32,168 bases of DNA from assembly GCA_041749015.1 (NCBI GenBank), contig JBGTCD010000051.1, positions 1 through 32,168 of the forward strand, read 5' to 3'. The translations under genes were made by a program, and so were the position numbers. The stretch comes from JBGTCD01 sp041749015 (GTDB taxonomy: Bacteria > Bacteroidota > Bacteroidia > Cytophagales > Cyclobacteriaceae). This document shows positions 1-8,020 of this stretch, piece by piece (the first letter of the stretch is position 1; each line of letters starts with the position of its first letter). Below the pieces are notes generated by a model that was not told the DNA's origin, made no database searches, and saw only the letters and a list, made by a program, of their open reading frames with translations.

Positions 1-1713
1 GGTTTTTTCGGGAAAGACATCTACGAATGGAGTTTTAGAAAGCCCGGCGGAATTCGTGGCTGTTAGGTATACTCTATACCACACATTATCATCCAATTCC
101 CCAATCCGAGGGATAATATAGCCAAGGGAATCAACCCCGGAAGTAGTTGATAACGCGGGGTGGGCATGATCACGGTGATGAAAATTAATTACCCAGGTCA
201 GTTGCTCCGGGCTTAACGGACCATCCTGGGCATCCTGAGCCATTCCTGTGATGATTAAAGTATCACCTGCGTGGTATAGGCCTGTTCCATCAGGTGATTC
301 AATTGTCGGTTCGGGCCTGGTAGCATCGATTACTTCCAGCAGTGCCTCCTGCGTGGTCAAAGAGCCTTCGGCATTGGAGATTACACACCAGAAAAGTGAA
401 CCATTATCTTCAAGAGCTACTTCAGGATATACTAATACTGGGTCGTTCGAATTTGGGATTACCTCACCATCCTTAAACCAGGTATAGGTAAGGGATCCTG
501 ACCCGCTTGCATTGACTGAAAATACAGCGTCTTCTCCAACGGCCAAAAATACATCCCCTGGTTGTATTGAAATGTAGGGTAGTCCGCTACCGGTATATTC
601 GACTTTCCAAAGGCTTCCATTGGAGGAGGAGGTATTATCCTGAGGAGAACCGCCCCCCAATCCGCCCCTGGATATGTAATAAAAGGCACCGTTTTGACTT
701 ACTGAAAATGCGATCGGTCTTTCTACTTGGGTAATGAATGTACTTTCTACTTCACCGGTCTCAGGATTAAGCACCTTTACATAGTTTTGGCAATAGTCAC
801 CAAAAAAGTATTTTCCATGATATTCCGGCGGAAATTGCTTGATTTCTGGTTCATAAAATCCTCCTCCGGTAATGGCACATCCCAGGCTATGGTCATAATA
901 ATAAAATGGGTCCTGATAATTTTGCGGAGGAGTTTGGGAGGTTATAGGACCCTCTATAACAGGCCAACCATAGTTTTTTCCGGATTGAATGTCATTCACT
1001 TCTTCATACTGACTACCCCCCACATCATTGGCAAAAAGCTTCCCCGTTTCCAGACTAAGATCTATTGTAAATGGATTTCTCAGGCCTAATGCATAGATGG
1101 CTCTGAGATTACCTGATAGTGTACTGTAAAATGGATTATCTTCTGGAATGCTGCCATCTTTATTGATCCTCAATATTTTACCCAAAAGATTTTGAAAAGA
1201 TTGGGAAGCCGAAGCCTGAGCACCATCTCCGGTAGCCACATATAGCTTCTCATCCGTGCCAAATCGCATATTACCTGCATTATGGATGAATCCGGCCATT
1301 GGATCAAGGTCCATAAGGATCATTTCACTCCCCGGAATAGCCAGATTACCGTTGGCTGTAAGACGACTTATTCTGTTTCTGTTCTGCCCGGGAACCGAGT
1401 AGTAAATATATACGAAATGGTTATGCTCAAAATGAGGATCCAAGGCAATTCCTGAAAGCCCTCTTTCATTTTGGTTATCCACCTGGATAGTGACAAAGGG
1501 ATCAGGCAGTAATTGATCGTTTTGTACGATAAGGATTCGCCCATTTTTTTCAGCAATAAATACTCTGCCATCCGGAGCTATGGTCATGGTGGTAGGGTCC
1601 AGACCTTCCGCAATCCTGACATTATTAAAGCCCTCTGGAAGCTGCGCGTTTTGGGAAAATAATCCCGTAATGGAGAAAATACAGAAATACCAACCTAACA
1701 GTGCCTGCTTCAT
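1..1713 (-). CDS. PQQ-type glucose/sorbosone dehydrogenase, secreted, 3' end outside window
   Basis: The reverse strand is open for 571 codons from the ATG at 1713 to the window edge, so the C-terminus is missing. Residues 1-22 form a signal peptide ending near LFSQNAQ. The next ~380 residues read as a six-bladed soluble aldose/sorbosone dehydrogenase propeller: LPEGFNNVRIAEGLDPTTM, APDGRVFIAEKNGRI, RGLSGIALDPHF, FIHNAGNMRFGTDEKLYVATGDG, LRNPFTIDL and KNYGWPVIEG are hallmark segments. An Ig-like domain follows (about 385-460; GEDAVFSVNASGSGSLTYTW), then a beta-rich segment with HHRDHAHP. By family it oxidises sugars or sugar lactone precursors in the periplasm or outside the cell, using PQQ. 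The substrate cannot be told from sequence. A type IX sorting tail may lie beyond the edge. The family call is firm; enzymatic activity is inferred. Confidence 0.88.
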   Translation of the reverse strand, partial: MKQALLGWYFCIFSITGLFSQNAQLPEGFNNVRIAEGLDPTTMTIAPDGRVFIAEKNGRILIVQNDQLLPDPFVTIQVDNQNERGLSGIALDPHFEHNHFVYIYYSVPGQNRNRISRLTANGNLAIPGSEMILMDLDPMAGFIHNAGNMRFGTDEKLYVATGDGAQASASQSFQNLLGKILRINKDGSIPEDNPFYSTLSGNLRAIYALGLRNPFTIDLSLETGKLFANDVGGSQYEEVNDIQSGKNYGWPVIEGPITSQTPPQNYQDPFYYYDHSLGCAITGGGFYEPEIKQFPPEYHGKYFFGDYCQNYVKVLNPETGEVESTFITQVERPIAFSVSQNGAFYYISRGGLGGGSPQDNTSSSNGSLWKVEYTGSGLPYISIQPGDVFLAVGEDAVFSVNASGSGSLTYTWFKDGEVIPNSNDPVLVYPEVALEDNGSLFWCVISNAEGSLTTQEALLEVIDATRPEPTIESPDGTGLYHAGDTLIITGMAQDAQDGPLSPEQLTWVINFHHRDHAHPALSTTSGVDSLGYIIPRIGELDDNVWYRVYLTATNSAGLSKTPFVDVFPEKT

Positions 1714-1785
1714 GAATTCTTTTTTCTCTAATTTAATTAAATGACTTTAAACAATCCAATTCTGGTATGAGCATCGGGCGGATCA

Positions 1786-1817
1786 TTTGTTGAATGGGTA
1801 AAATAGTTTTAAATTTC
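1786..1817 (+). promoter_or_regulatory. Candidate Bacteroidota promoter for the 1871 gene
   Basis: TTTG at 1786-1789 is followed after 20 bases by TAAATTTC at 1810-1817, one mismatch from the TAnnTTTG -7 element of the Bacteroidota primary sigma factor (usual spacer about 19). It would leave a leader of roughly 45 bases before the ATG at 1871. The region is AT-rich, so a chance match is possible. Confidence 0.35.
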
Positions 1818-1870
1818 CAAAAGCATAAATAAAAATTGCAATTTGATAGTTGGCTTTAATTTTTTGAATA

Positions 1871-3352
1871 ATGAAACATTTTGATCTAATCGTTGTGGGA
1901 GGCGGCCCCTCAGGATATGCTGCTGCCATGAGGGCTTTGGATTTTAAGAAAACGGTACTTCTAATAGAAAAAGACTTAATTGGCGGTGCGGGTGTCACCA
2001 ATGGCGCACTAAGTTCCAAGACCTGGTGGGAAATGTCACGGGAGACCAGTGCGGTTAGAAAATATATGACCAGCTTTGGCCTTGATATTCCCAACGTAGA
2101 ATTTCAGGATATTCGAAGAGAGGTGGAGCGGGCCGTAGAGCAGCGCAGGCAGCTACTGCTCAGCCATATGGACTTGCTAAAGAATTCTGTTTTTTCAGAT
2201 TTGCTTCAATACAAAAAAGGTACTGCCAAATTGCTTTCCAACCATGAGGTGGAGATCACCAATAATTCAGTGACCGAAGTAGTAACAGGGGATTATATCA
2301 TATTGGCTACCGGTAGCATCCCCAGGAAGCTGGACCATATTCCCATTGATGAGAAGATTATCATGACCAGTGAAGGTATCGAGAAAATGGATGATTTTCC
2401 TGAAAGCATGGTAATCCTGGGTGCCGGGGTCATCGGTTGTGAGTACGCAACTATCTTTTCCGGATTTGGAAGAACTAAAGTTAATTTAATTGATAAGGGT
2501 GACAGAATCCTGCCCTTTGAAGATGAGGATGTGGTGAAAGTGATTGAGGCCAACCTCGTAGAAAGTGGGGTGCACATTCACAGAAACTCCCAGTTAATCA
2601 GGATGGATATCGTGGATGGGAAAGTGGAATATGAACTGGAATATAATGATGGGCATAATGAAATTTATCATGTCGATAAGGCGCTTGTTTCAGTAGGTCG
2701 GGTACCCAATTATGACCATCTATGGAGTAATAATGTTGATATTTCTATTTCAAAACGTGGGATTGAAGACAACGATACCCAAACCAGCATTAATAATATT
2801 TTTGCGGTGGGGGACATCACTGCTGATATTTCGCTGGTTAATGTAGGCGAGCTGGAAGGCCGTTATGCCGTAGAGCGTATTTTTGGTAAGCCAAAGCGGA
2901 AGCTTATTTACGAAAACATTTCCTCCATTATGTTTCTCAATCCTGAAGTGGCAGGGGTAGGCCTCAATGAAATCCAGGCCAGGGAGAATGGCATCGAATA
3001 CAAGGTGGTCAATCTGGATTATGGTATCATCTCAAGAGCTGTCGCCAAAAGAAATACCCAGGGATTTATCAAGTTATTGGTCACTAATGATAAGACCATG
3101 AAAATCCTTGGAATGCGTGTGGTAGGCAATCACGCATCCAGTGCCATCCAGGCAGTGGCCTTACTGATCTCAATGGACAAGGGTATCGAAGAATTGGCCG
3201 AGTGTGTCCATCCTCATCCTTCCATTACAGAAGGTATTCAGGAATGTGTGCGGATGCTTTTGGGTAAATCTACTTTTAAGCCCGGGGCATTAAGCGAACA
3301 GCTAAGTTGCCGTACTTGGAAAAAGGGTGCGTATGCCGATATTGTTTTTTAG
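1871..3352 (+). CDS. NAD(P)/FAD-dependent oxidoreductase, dihydrolipoyl dehydrogenase-like, redox cysteines absent
   Basis: This 493-residue protein has the full class I pyridine nucleotide-disulfide oxidoreductase layout. The FAD Rossmann motif is VVGGGPSGYAAA (8-19), the second FAD site is LATGSIPR, the NAD site is ILGAGVIGCEYA, the third FAD motif is IFAVGDIT, and the dimerisation domain carries HPHPSITE with H449 and E454 in the positions of the catalytic His-Glu pair. The segment that normally holds the CxxxxC disulfide (GGTCLNVGCIPSK in DLD) reads GGAGVTNGALSSK at 38-50, so both cysteines are replaced (Gly41, Ala46). It therefore cannot do classical disulfide-relay lipoamide reduction; soluble transhydrogenase SthA also departs from the CxxxxC pattern. 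A flavin-linked NAD(P)H oxidation is likely, with unknown acceptor. It is monocistronic, and its stop codon overlaps that of the convergent gene at 3349. Confidence 0.85.
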   Translation: MKHFDLIVVGGGPSGYAAAMRALDFKKTVLLIEKDLIGGAGVTNGALSSKTWWEMSRETSAVRKYMTSFGLDIPNVEFQDIRREVERAVEQRRQLLLSHMDLLKNSVFSDLLQYKKGTAKLLSNHEVEITNNSVTEVVTGDYIILATGSIPRKLDHIPIDEKIIMTSEGIEKMDDFPESMVILGAGVIGCEYATIFSGFGRTKVNLIDKGDRILPFEDEDVVKVIEANLVESGVHIHRNSQLIRMDIVDGKVEYELEYNDGHNEIYHVDKALVSVGRVPNYDHLWSNNVDISISKRGIEDNDTQTSINNIFAVGDITADISLVNVGELEGRYAVERIFGKPKRKLIYENISSIMFLNPEVAGVGLNEIQARENGIEYKVVNLDYGIISRAVAKRNTQGFIKLLVTNDKTMKILGMRVVGNHASSAIQAVALLISMDKGIEELAECVHPHPSITEGIQECVRMLLGKSTFKPGALSEQLSCRTWKKGAYADIVF

Positions 3353-4044
3353 GAAGATTCCTGTTCGTAGAAGTTTGCCACGGATTTAAGGACTTTTCTT
3401 TTCAATTTTGGCACATACACCTCATCGGCAGGGTAGCCCAATGGAATAAGAAGATAAGGCCTTTCATTTTCCGGACGATTGAGGATTTTGGATAAAAAAT
3501 TCATGGGGCTTGGAGTATGGGTAAGGGCACATAAGCCCGCATTATGGATGGCAGACAATAAAAACCCGCTGGCCAGACCTACCGATTCATTGACATAATA
3601 GTTATTGATTTTATTGCCCTCACCATCTAATTCATAAGGTTTTTTGAATACTACAATCAGGTAAGGGGCCTCCTCCAAAAAGGGTTTCTCCCAGTTGGTG
3701 CCCATAGGTTTTAAATCTTCAAGCCATGTTTCACTCATGCGCCCGTGATAGCTTTCGTATTCCTCCTTTTCTGCCGCTTTCCTTATTTCTGATTTAAGCG
3801 AAGGTGATGACACTACCGCAAATGACCAGGGTTGCTTATGGGCACCGGAAGGAGCTGTAGAAGCGGTCTTCAAGAGGTTTTTAATGATATCCAGCCCTAC
3901 TGCCTTGTTTGAAAAATTACGAATGGACCGTCTTTGATCCATTTGATAGTAAAAATCAAGGCTTCTTTTTAGCATTTCCTCTTCAAAATACCGGCTGTGG
4001 TCGTAGAGTATAAATTCGTACCCATCAATAATTTTTCCTTTCAT
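3349..4044 (-). CDS. Nitroreductase-fold flavoprotein, iodotyrosine deiodinase-like
   Basis: The 231-residue protein matches the iodotyrosine deiodinase (IYD) branch of the nitroreductase superfamily better than generic nitroreductases. FMN-contacting RRSIRNFSNK is at 38-47, TAPSGAHKQPW at 63-73, and the long central insert ends in GTNWEKPFL. The C-terminal block LIPLGYPADEVYVPKLKRK is nearly diagnostic. The three side chains that zwitterion-clamp the substrate in IYD (human Glu157, Tyr161, Lys182) align with E95, Y99 and K120. Established role of the family: FMN-dependent reductive dehalogenation of halotyrosines; a Bacteroidota enzyme is known from Haliscomenobacter hydrossis. No signal peptide or membrane anchor is visible, so it is probably cytosolic. 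It is the only gene on this strand here, convergent with the 1871 gene. Enzyme activity is inferred from residue conservation recalled from memory. Confidence 0.85.
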   Translation of the reverse strand: MKGKIIDGYEFILYDHSRYFEEEMLKRSLDFYYQMDQRRSIRNFSNKAVGLDIIKNLLKTASTAPSGAHKQPWSFAVVSSPSLKSEIRKAAEKEEYESYHGRMSETWLEDLKPMGTNWEKPFLEEAPYLIVVFKKPYELDGEGNKINNYYVNESVGLASGFLLSAIHNAGLCALTHTPSPMNFLSKILNRPENERPYLLIPLGYPADEVYVPKLKRKVLKSVANFYEQESS

Positions 4045-4154
4045 AGGGTTGAAATTTGAAATTAAAATTATAAAAACTTACCACAGAAAAGTGTAGAGGT
4101 TGTGACAATTCTCTAAATATTAAACCGGACCAATCATGAGAAGGGCAATTATTC

Positions 4155-6044
4155 CTAATAAAGTATTCTAAACTTGATGGTTTTAGGGATGGTGCGCAGG
4201 GCAGCTATCACCTCTTTTTTGTACGCTTTGTTGATGTCGGTAATCACATAACCGATGAGTTCATTGGTTTTGAGGTATTGTCCCAAAATATTGATCTCAT
4301 GATCTGCCAGTACCTGATTGATTTTAGCTAAAATACCGGGTACGTTGCCATGGATGTGGATGAGCCGGTGGGCATCAGTCCAGGGCGGCAATTGTAAATT
4401 TGGGAAATTGACACTATTGGAGGTGCTGCCGGAGTTGATATAATCGATGATTTTATTGGGAACAAACTCAGCAATATTTTCCTGGGCCTCCTGGGTACTA
4501 CCGCCAACATGAGGGGTTAGTATTAAATTAGGAAGGCCTAGTAATGGTGATTCAAAAGGTTCATCATTACTTTTAGGCTCCTCAGGAAAAACATCTACAG
4601 CCGCACCAGCTATTTGTCCGCTCTCCATGGCTTTTCTCAGGGCCTCTACCTCTACTATATGCCCTCTGCTGAGGTTGAGAAATATACTGCCTTTTTTCAT
4701 GAGATTAAACTCACGTGTCCCAAACAAATTAGCATTTTGTGGAGTGCCGTCTACATGGAGGGTGACGATATCTACAGATTTGAGAAGATCCTCCATAGTG
4801 GTGCATTTTCGGGCATTGCCTAATGCCAGTCGCTCTACAATATCATAATAATACACCTCCATCCCCAGTGATTCAGCAAGCACAGAGAGCTGAGAACCAA
4901 TGTTGCCATATCCGATTATACCCAGCCTTTTTCCTCTAATTTCCCGACTCCCACTGGCGGATTTATCCCATTCGCCGTGATGCATTTTTTCGTTTTTCAC
5001 CATGACCTTTCGCATTAGCAAGATGATCTCGGCAATAGCAAGCTCTACCACTGATCTGGTATTGCTAAAGGGGGCATTAAAGACGGCGATTCCCTTTTTC
5101 AAACAGCTATCCAGATTGATCTGATTGGTACCAATACAAAAGGCACCAACGGCAATTAGCCGGTTGGCATGCTCAAGAACGCGTGCGGTCACCTGAGTTT
5201 TAGAGCGAATCCCTAATATGGAGACATCCTTAATTTTTTCACACAGTTCATCTTCATCGAGGCCTGCTGTATACTCTTCTACCTGGTAGCCTTCAGTTTT
5301 AAGAATTTCAAGTGCTTTGGGGTGGATATTTTCAAGCAAAAGCACCGAAATACGGTTTTTTGGGTACGAGATGGCCGTATTCATTTTATTGAGATATAGA
5401 AATTCGTCCAGGCTGGGCGTGATGTGATCTGCCTTTTCGGTGACGGCGTTGCGCACTACATTTTCGGTAAATGCATAAAATTTATTGGCCAGGCCGGCGG
5501 CTTTGATTTCATAATCGGTATACCCATCGCCAATCACATACACATCACCCTGAAGATTCAAACTGCGCAATTGCTGCGCTTTGCCGCCATTTTCAGAAAG
5601 GAAGTTATTCATATCATACCCTGACACCATGCCATCCTTGTCAAATTCAAAAGTGTTGGCAAATACATTCCCTTCGGGTATGCCATATTCGGTAACAATG
5701 GGGACTATGAATTCCCGAAACCCATTACTGATGATATAAATATTCCTGCCGTATTGGTTGAAGAAATCCCTGTTGCGTTTGAATGATGGTGACACTTTTT
5801 TCTTCAACTCTTCCACCAACAAAGGGAGGTGATTTTTATGTGCTTTGAGCAATCCAAGCCGCTTCTCCAAAGATTCACGGAAGGTATAGGTACCATCCAT
5901 GCCAGCGTCAGTAATCTCCTTTATAGATTTAAGCGCCTCATTTTTTTCGGGGTCATCCTTAAGAGAAATGGCACCTAACACATCCAGAGCTTCTACCTGG
6001 GTAAAGGTACTGTCGAAGTCGATCACGAAATACTTTTGCTGCAT
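4155..6044 (-). CDS. serA: Phosphoserine phosphatase-like HAD domain fused to D-3-phosphoglycerate dehydrogenase
   Basis: A 629-residue two-enzyme fusion. Residues 1-215 form a SerB-like HAD phosphatase: motif I DFDST (nucleophile D9, acid D11), motif II IISNG (S106), K155, and motif IV GDGYTD (172-177). Residues 230-545 form a D-2-hydroxyacid dehydrogenase: NAD motif GYGNIG (378-383), catalytic R460 (LSRG), E489 (FPEEP) and H512 (TPHVGG). Residues 558-629 are an ACT domain whose H565, N567 and N585 match the serine-binding residues of E. coli SerA (H344, N346, N364), which suggests feedback inhibition by serine. One chain thus carries the first and last steps of serine synthesis; the middle aminotransferase (SerC) is not in this window. 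It starts 29 bases after arsC's stop on the same strand with no terminator between, so readthrough from the ars promoter is likely. Confidence 0.9.
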   Translation of the reverse strand: MQQKYFVIDFDSTFTQVEALDVLGAISLKDDPEKNEALKSIKEITDAGMDGTYTFRESLEKRLGLLKAHKNHLPLLVEELKKKVSPSFKRNRDFFNQYGRNIYIISNGFREFIVPIVTEYGIPEGNVFANTFEFDKDGMVSGYDMNNFLSENGGKAQQLRSLNLQGDVYVIGDGYTDYEIKAAGLANKFYAFTENVVRNAVTEKADHITPSLDEFLYLNKMNTAISYPKNRISVLLLENIHPKALEILKTEGYQVEEYTAGLDEDELCEKIKDVSILGIRSKTQVTARVLEHANRLIAVGAFCIGTNQINLDSCLKKGIAVFNAPFSNTRSVVELAIAEIILLMRKVMVKNEKMHHGEWDKSASGSREIRGKRLGIIGYGNIGSQLSVLAESLGMEVYYYDIVERLALGNARKCTTMEDLLKSVDIVTLHVDGTPQNANLFGTREFNLMKKGSIFLNLSRGHIVEVEALRKAMESGQIAGAAVDVFPEEPKSNDEPFESPLLGLPNLILTPHVGGSTQEAQENIAEFVPNKIIDYINSGSTSNSVNFPNLQLPPWTDAHRLIHIHGNVPGILAKINQVLADHEINILGQYLKTNELIGYVITDINKAYKKEVIAALRTIPKTIKFRILY

Positions 6045-6073
6045 GGTGCAAAAGTAACCCCAGCATATGAATT

Positions 6074-6487
6074 TTAAAGATTTTCTTCAACGAAATTCTT
6101 CGAAAAATTCTTAATCTCTTCCCGGACCCTGCGGAATTCAGCCATAATCTCCACCTCTGTGCCACTGACTTTGGCCGGATCAGTAAAATTATGATGAATT
6201 TTTATCGCCTTCCCTGGAAATATCGGACAGCGTTCTGCGGCATGGTCGCACACGGTGATCACGTAGTTAAAAGTGATGTCCAGGTATTCGTCCACATGGT
6301 TGCTGGTATGGTGGCTGATATTGATGTCATCTTCTGCCATGGTGGCGATGGCCCCGGGATTCACCCCGTGGGTCTCCACTCCGGCACTGTAGATTTTAGC
6401 TTTGTCTTTAGAGAATTTTCTGAGATAACCCTCTGCAATCTGACTGCGGCAGGAATTTCCTGTACATAAAACCAGTATATTTTTCAT
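6074..6487 (-). CDS. arsC: Arsenate reductase, thioredoxin-coupled (LMW-PTP fold)
   Basis: Low-molecular-weight phosphatase fold. The N-terminal P-loop CTGNSCRS gives nucleophile Cys8 and Arg14 in CX5R, and the resolving pair is Cys80 and Cys87 in VCDHAAERCP, the arrangement of the S. aureus pI258-type ArsC that uses thioredoxin. It reduces arsenate to arsenite for export by the adjacent Acr3. The ATG at 6487 gives 137 residues (MKNILVLCTG). A longer reading frame would need a TTG at 6496, which I did not use. The gene lies 11 bases after acr3 and is part of the arsR-arsI-acr3-arsC operon. Confidence 0.95.
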   Translation of the reverse strand: MKNILVLCTGNSCRSQIAEGYLRKFSKDKAKIYSAGVETHGVNPGAIATMAEDDINISHHTSNHVDEYLDITFNYVITVCDHAAERCPIFPGKAIKIHHNFTDPAKVSGTEVEIMAEFRRVREEIKNFSKNFVEENL

Positions 6488-6498
6488 GTGATTCAAAA

Positions 6499-7545
6499 TT
6501 ATAATTTAGGATGGTACCATTTCTTTTCCAGCCATCTGGCCACCTGCACTAATAAAATCAGGGCAGGCACCTCTACCAAAGGCCCGATGACACCAGTAAA
6601 TGCCTGGGGTGAATGAATGCCAAACACCGCAATGGATACTGCGATGGCCAATTCAAAATTATTGCCTGAAGCGGTAAAAGATACTGCGGCATTTTCAGGA
6701 TACGGTGCTTTAAGCCATTTGCCGATGGCAAAACTTATCAAAAACATCAACCCAAAATAAAATACTAATGGGATGGCCACCCTGCCTACATCCAAAGGGA
6801 TTTGTACTATCATTTCACCTTTTAGACTGAACATCAAAATGATAGTAGCTATTAAAGCAATCAGAGTAATGGGGCTGATAAATGGAATGAATTTTTTTTG
6901 ATACCAATCAATACCCTTCCATTTTACCAATAGCCAACGGCTGAGAATACCTGCAGTAAATGGGATGCCAAGATAAATAGCCACACTTTCGGCAATCACC
7001 CATATGCCCACATCGATGGCAGACCCCTCTAATCCTATAGCTACTGGCAACCAGGTAATAAATACCCAAGCGTAAAAACTGAAAGCAAATACCTGAAATA
7101 TACTGTTAAGGGCCACAAGCCCTGCTGCATACTCCCTACTGCCTTCAGCAAGATCATTCCACACTAACACCATGGCAATACATCTCGCCAATCCAATCAG
7201 GATGACACCAGCCATATACTCCGGGTAATCCCGCAGGAATAACACCGCTAATGCGAACATCAGCACAGGCCCGATCACCCAATTAAGGACCAGTGAAAGG
7301 ACGAGTAGTTTAACATTTCGAAAGAGCTCTGGTAATTTTCTATAATTGACTTTGGCCAATGGTGGGTACATCATCAGGATCAGGCCTATGGCAAGGGGTA
7401 TATTGGTGGTGCCTGATGACATGCCTTCAACATGGGTGGCAAACCCCGGGAAAATATATCCCAGGGTGACGCCAATGCCCATTCCTAAAAATATCCAAAG
7501 TGTAAGAAATCTGTCGAGAAGGCTTAGCTTTTTGGGTTGAATCAT
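6499..7545 (-). CDS. acr3: Arsenite efflux transporter, ACR3 family
   Basis: The 348-residue integral membrane protein has about ten hydrophobic helices and belongs to the ACR3 branch of the BART superfamily. The characteristic helix-4 segment ARCIAMVLVWNDLA carries the conserved Cys122 proposed to bind As(III), and the acidic C-terminal transmembrane motif GPLVEVPALILL is present. It exports arsenite from the cytoplasm using the proton motive force. It starts 7 bases after arsI and is followed at once by arsC. Length is normal for the family and nothing is truncated. Confidence 0.95.
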   Translation of the reverse strand: MIQPKKLSLLDRFLTLWIFLGMGIGVTLGYIFPGFATHVEGMSSGTTNIPLAIGLILMMYPPLAKVNYRKLPELFRNVKLLVLSLVLNWVIGPVLMFALAVLFLRDYPEYMAGVILIGLARCIAMVLVWNDLAEGSREYAAGLVALNSIFQVFAFSFYAWVFITWLPVAIGLEGSAIDVGIWVIAESVAIYLGIPFTAGILSRWLLVKWKGIDWYQKKFIPFISPITLIALIATIILMFSLKGEMIVQIPLDVGRVAIPLVFYFGLMFLISFAIGKWLKAPYPENAAVSFTASGNNFELAIAVSIAVFGIHSPQAFTGVIGPLVEVPALILLVQVARWLEKKWYHPKL

Positions 7546-7552
7546 TTTTTAT

Positions 7553-7972
7553 CTATGCGCAGCAGGCTTTTTTTAAGGTACTTGAATAAGTGTCGTTGAC
7601 CTCTGTGTCCTTGATAAAGTGATATACCTCCCACTGATAACCATCTGGGTCGGTCACCCAAAACTTATCCTGAACGGCATAACAGCAGGCCACACCTTTC
7701 TCTTCGAATGCAATCATTTCACTCAGTCTGGACTTTGCATCCTCCAGTGATTTGGCATCCGGCACCAAAAGGCCAAGGTGGCCAAAAGAGGGTGCTACAT
7801 TTTTAGGTGACGTACTGAAAGAAATCACCAATGCAGGGTCTTCCAGGATAAATTTGGCATACCTGGGCTTTATTTTTCCCGGTTCCTGACCAAATAGTTT
7901 TGAATAAAATGAAACAGTGCGGTCCAATTGCTTTACATGTAAGCTGATGTGGAAATAATTTTTATTCTGCAT
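7553..7972 (-). CDS. arsI: ArsI-type C-As lyase (vicinal oxygen chelate fold), organoarsenical resistance
   Basis: Using the ATG at 7972 the protein has 139 residues, and the vicinal cysteine pair lands at Cys96-Cys97 in GVACCYAVQDKFWVTDPDG, the same numbering as in the characterised Bacillus ArsI. The expected metal ligands are visible as His8 (YFHISL), His65 (FGHLG) and Glu115 (WEVYHF). The family is a non-haem Fe(II) dioxygenase that cleaves the C-As bond of trivalent organoarsenicals such as MAs(III). CadI is a close relative. A longer frame to 7993 would need a TTG start and would swallow the operator at 7986-8003, so I prefer the ATG. The extra C-terminal CCA could add thiol ligands. 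Confidence 0.88.
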   Translation of the reverse strand: MQNKNYFHISLHVKQLDRTVSFYSKLFGQEPGKIKPRYAKFILEDPALVISFSTSPKNVAPSFGHLGLLVPDAKSLEDAKSRLSEMIAFEEKGVACCYAVQDKFWVTDPDGYQWEVYHFIKDTEVNDTYSSTLKKACCA

Positions 7973-7985
7973 AATTAGAAATTTA

Positions 7986-8003
7986 AATCGCAAAAATACG
8001 ATA
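7986..8003 (-). promoter_or_regulatory. Candidate second ArsR operator with embedded -7 element, before arsI
   Basis: AATCGCAAAAATACGATA matches the palindrome before arsR at 15 of 18 positions, and no copy was noticed elsewhere in the window. Read on the minus strand it contains TATTTTTG (7998-7991), an exact TAnnTTTG -7 element, placing a transcript start roughly a dozen bases before the arsI ATG. No matching TTTG was found 19 bases further upstream. This supports an internal, ArsR-controlled promoter for arsI-acr3-arsC. Confidence 0.55.
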
Positions 8004-8020
8004 GGTTAAACAAAATTTTT

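Noticed and set aside
727..1089. Plus-strand frame of 120 codons inside the sugar dehydrogenase
   Set aside because: The minus strand is open through the whole region with diagnostic dehydrogenase motifs.
6049..6056. Exact -7 element (TACTTTTG on the minus strand) just before serA
   Set aside because: The transcript would start at or inside the serA start codon and only a partial TTTG match lies upstream, so it is probably chance; a leaderless message remains a remote possibility.
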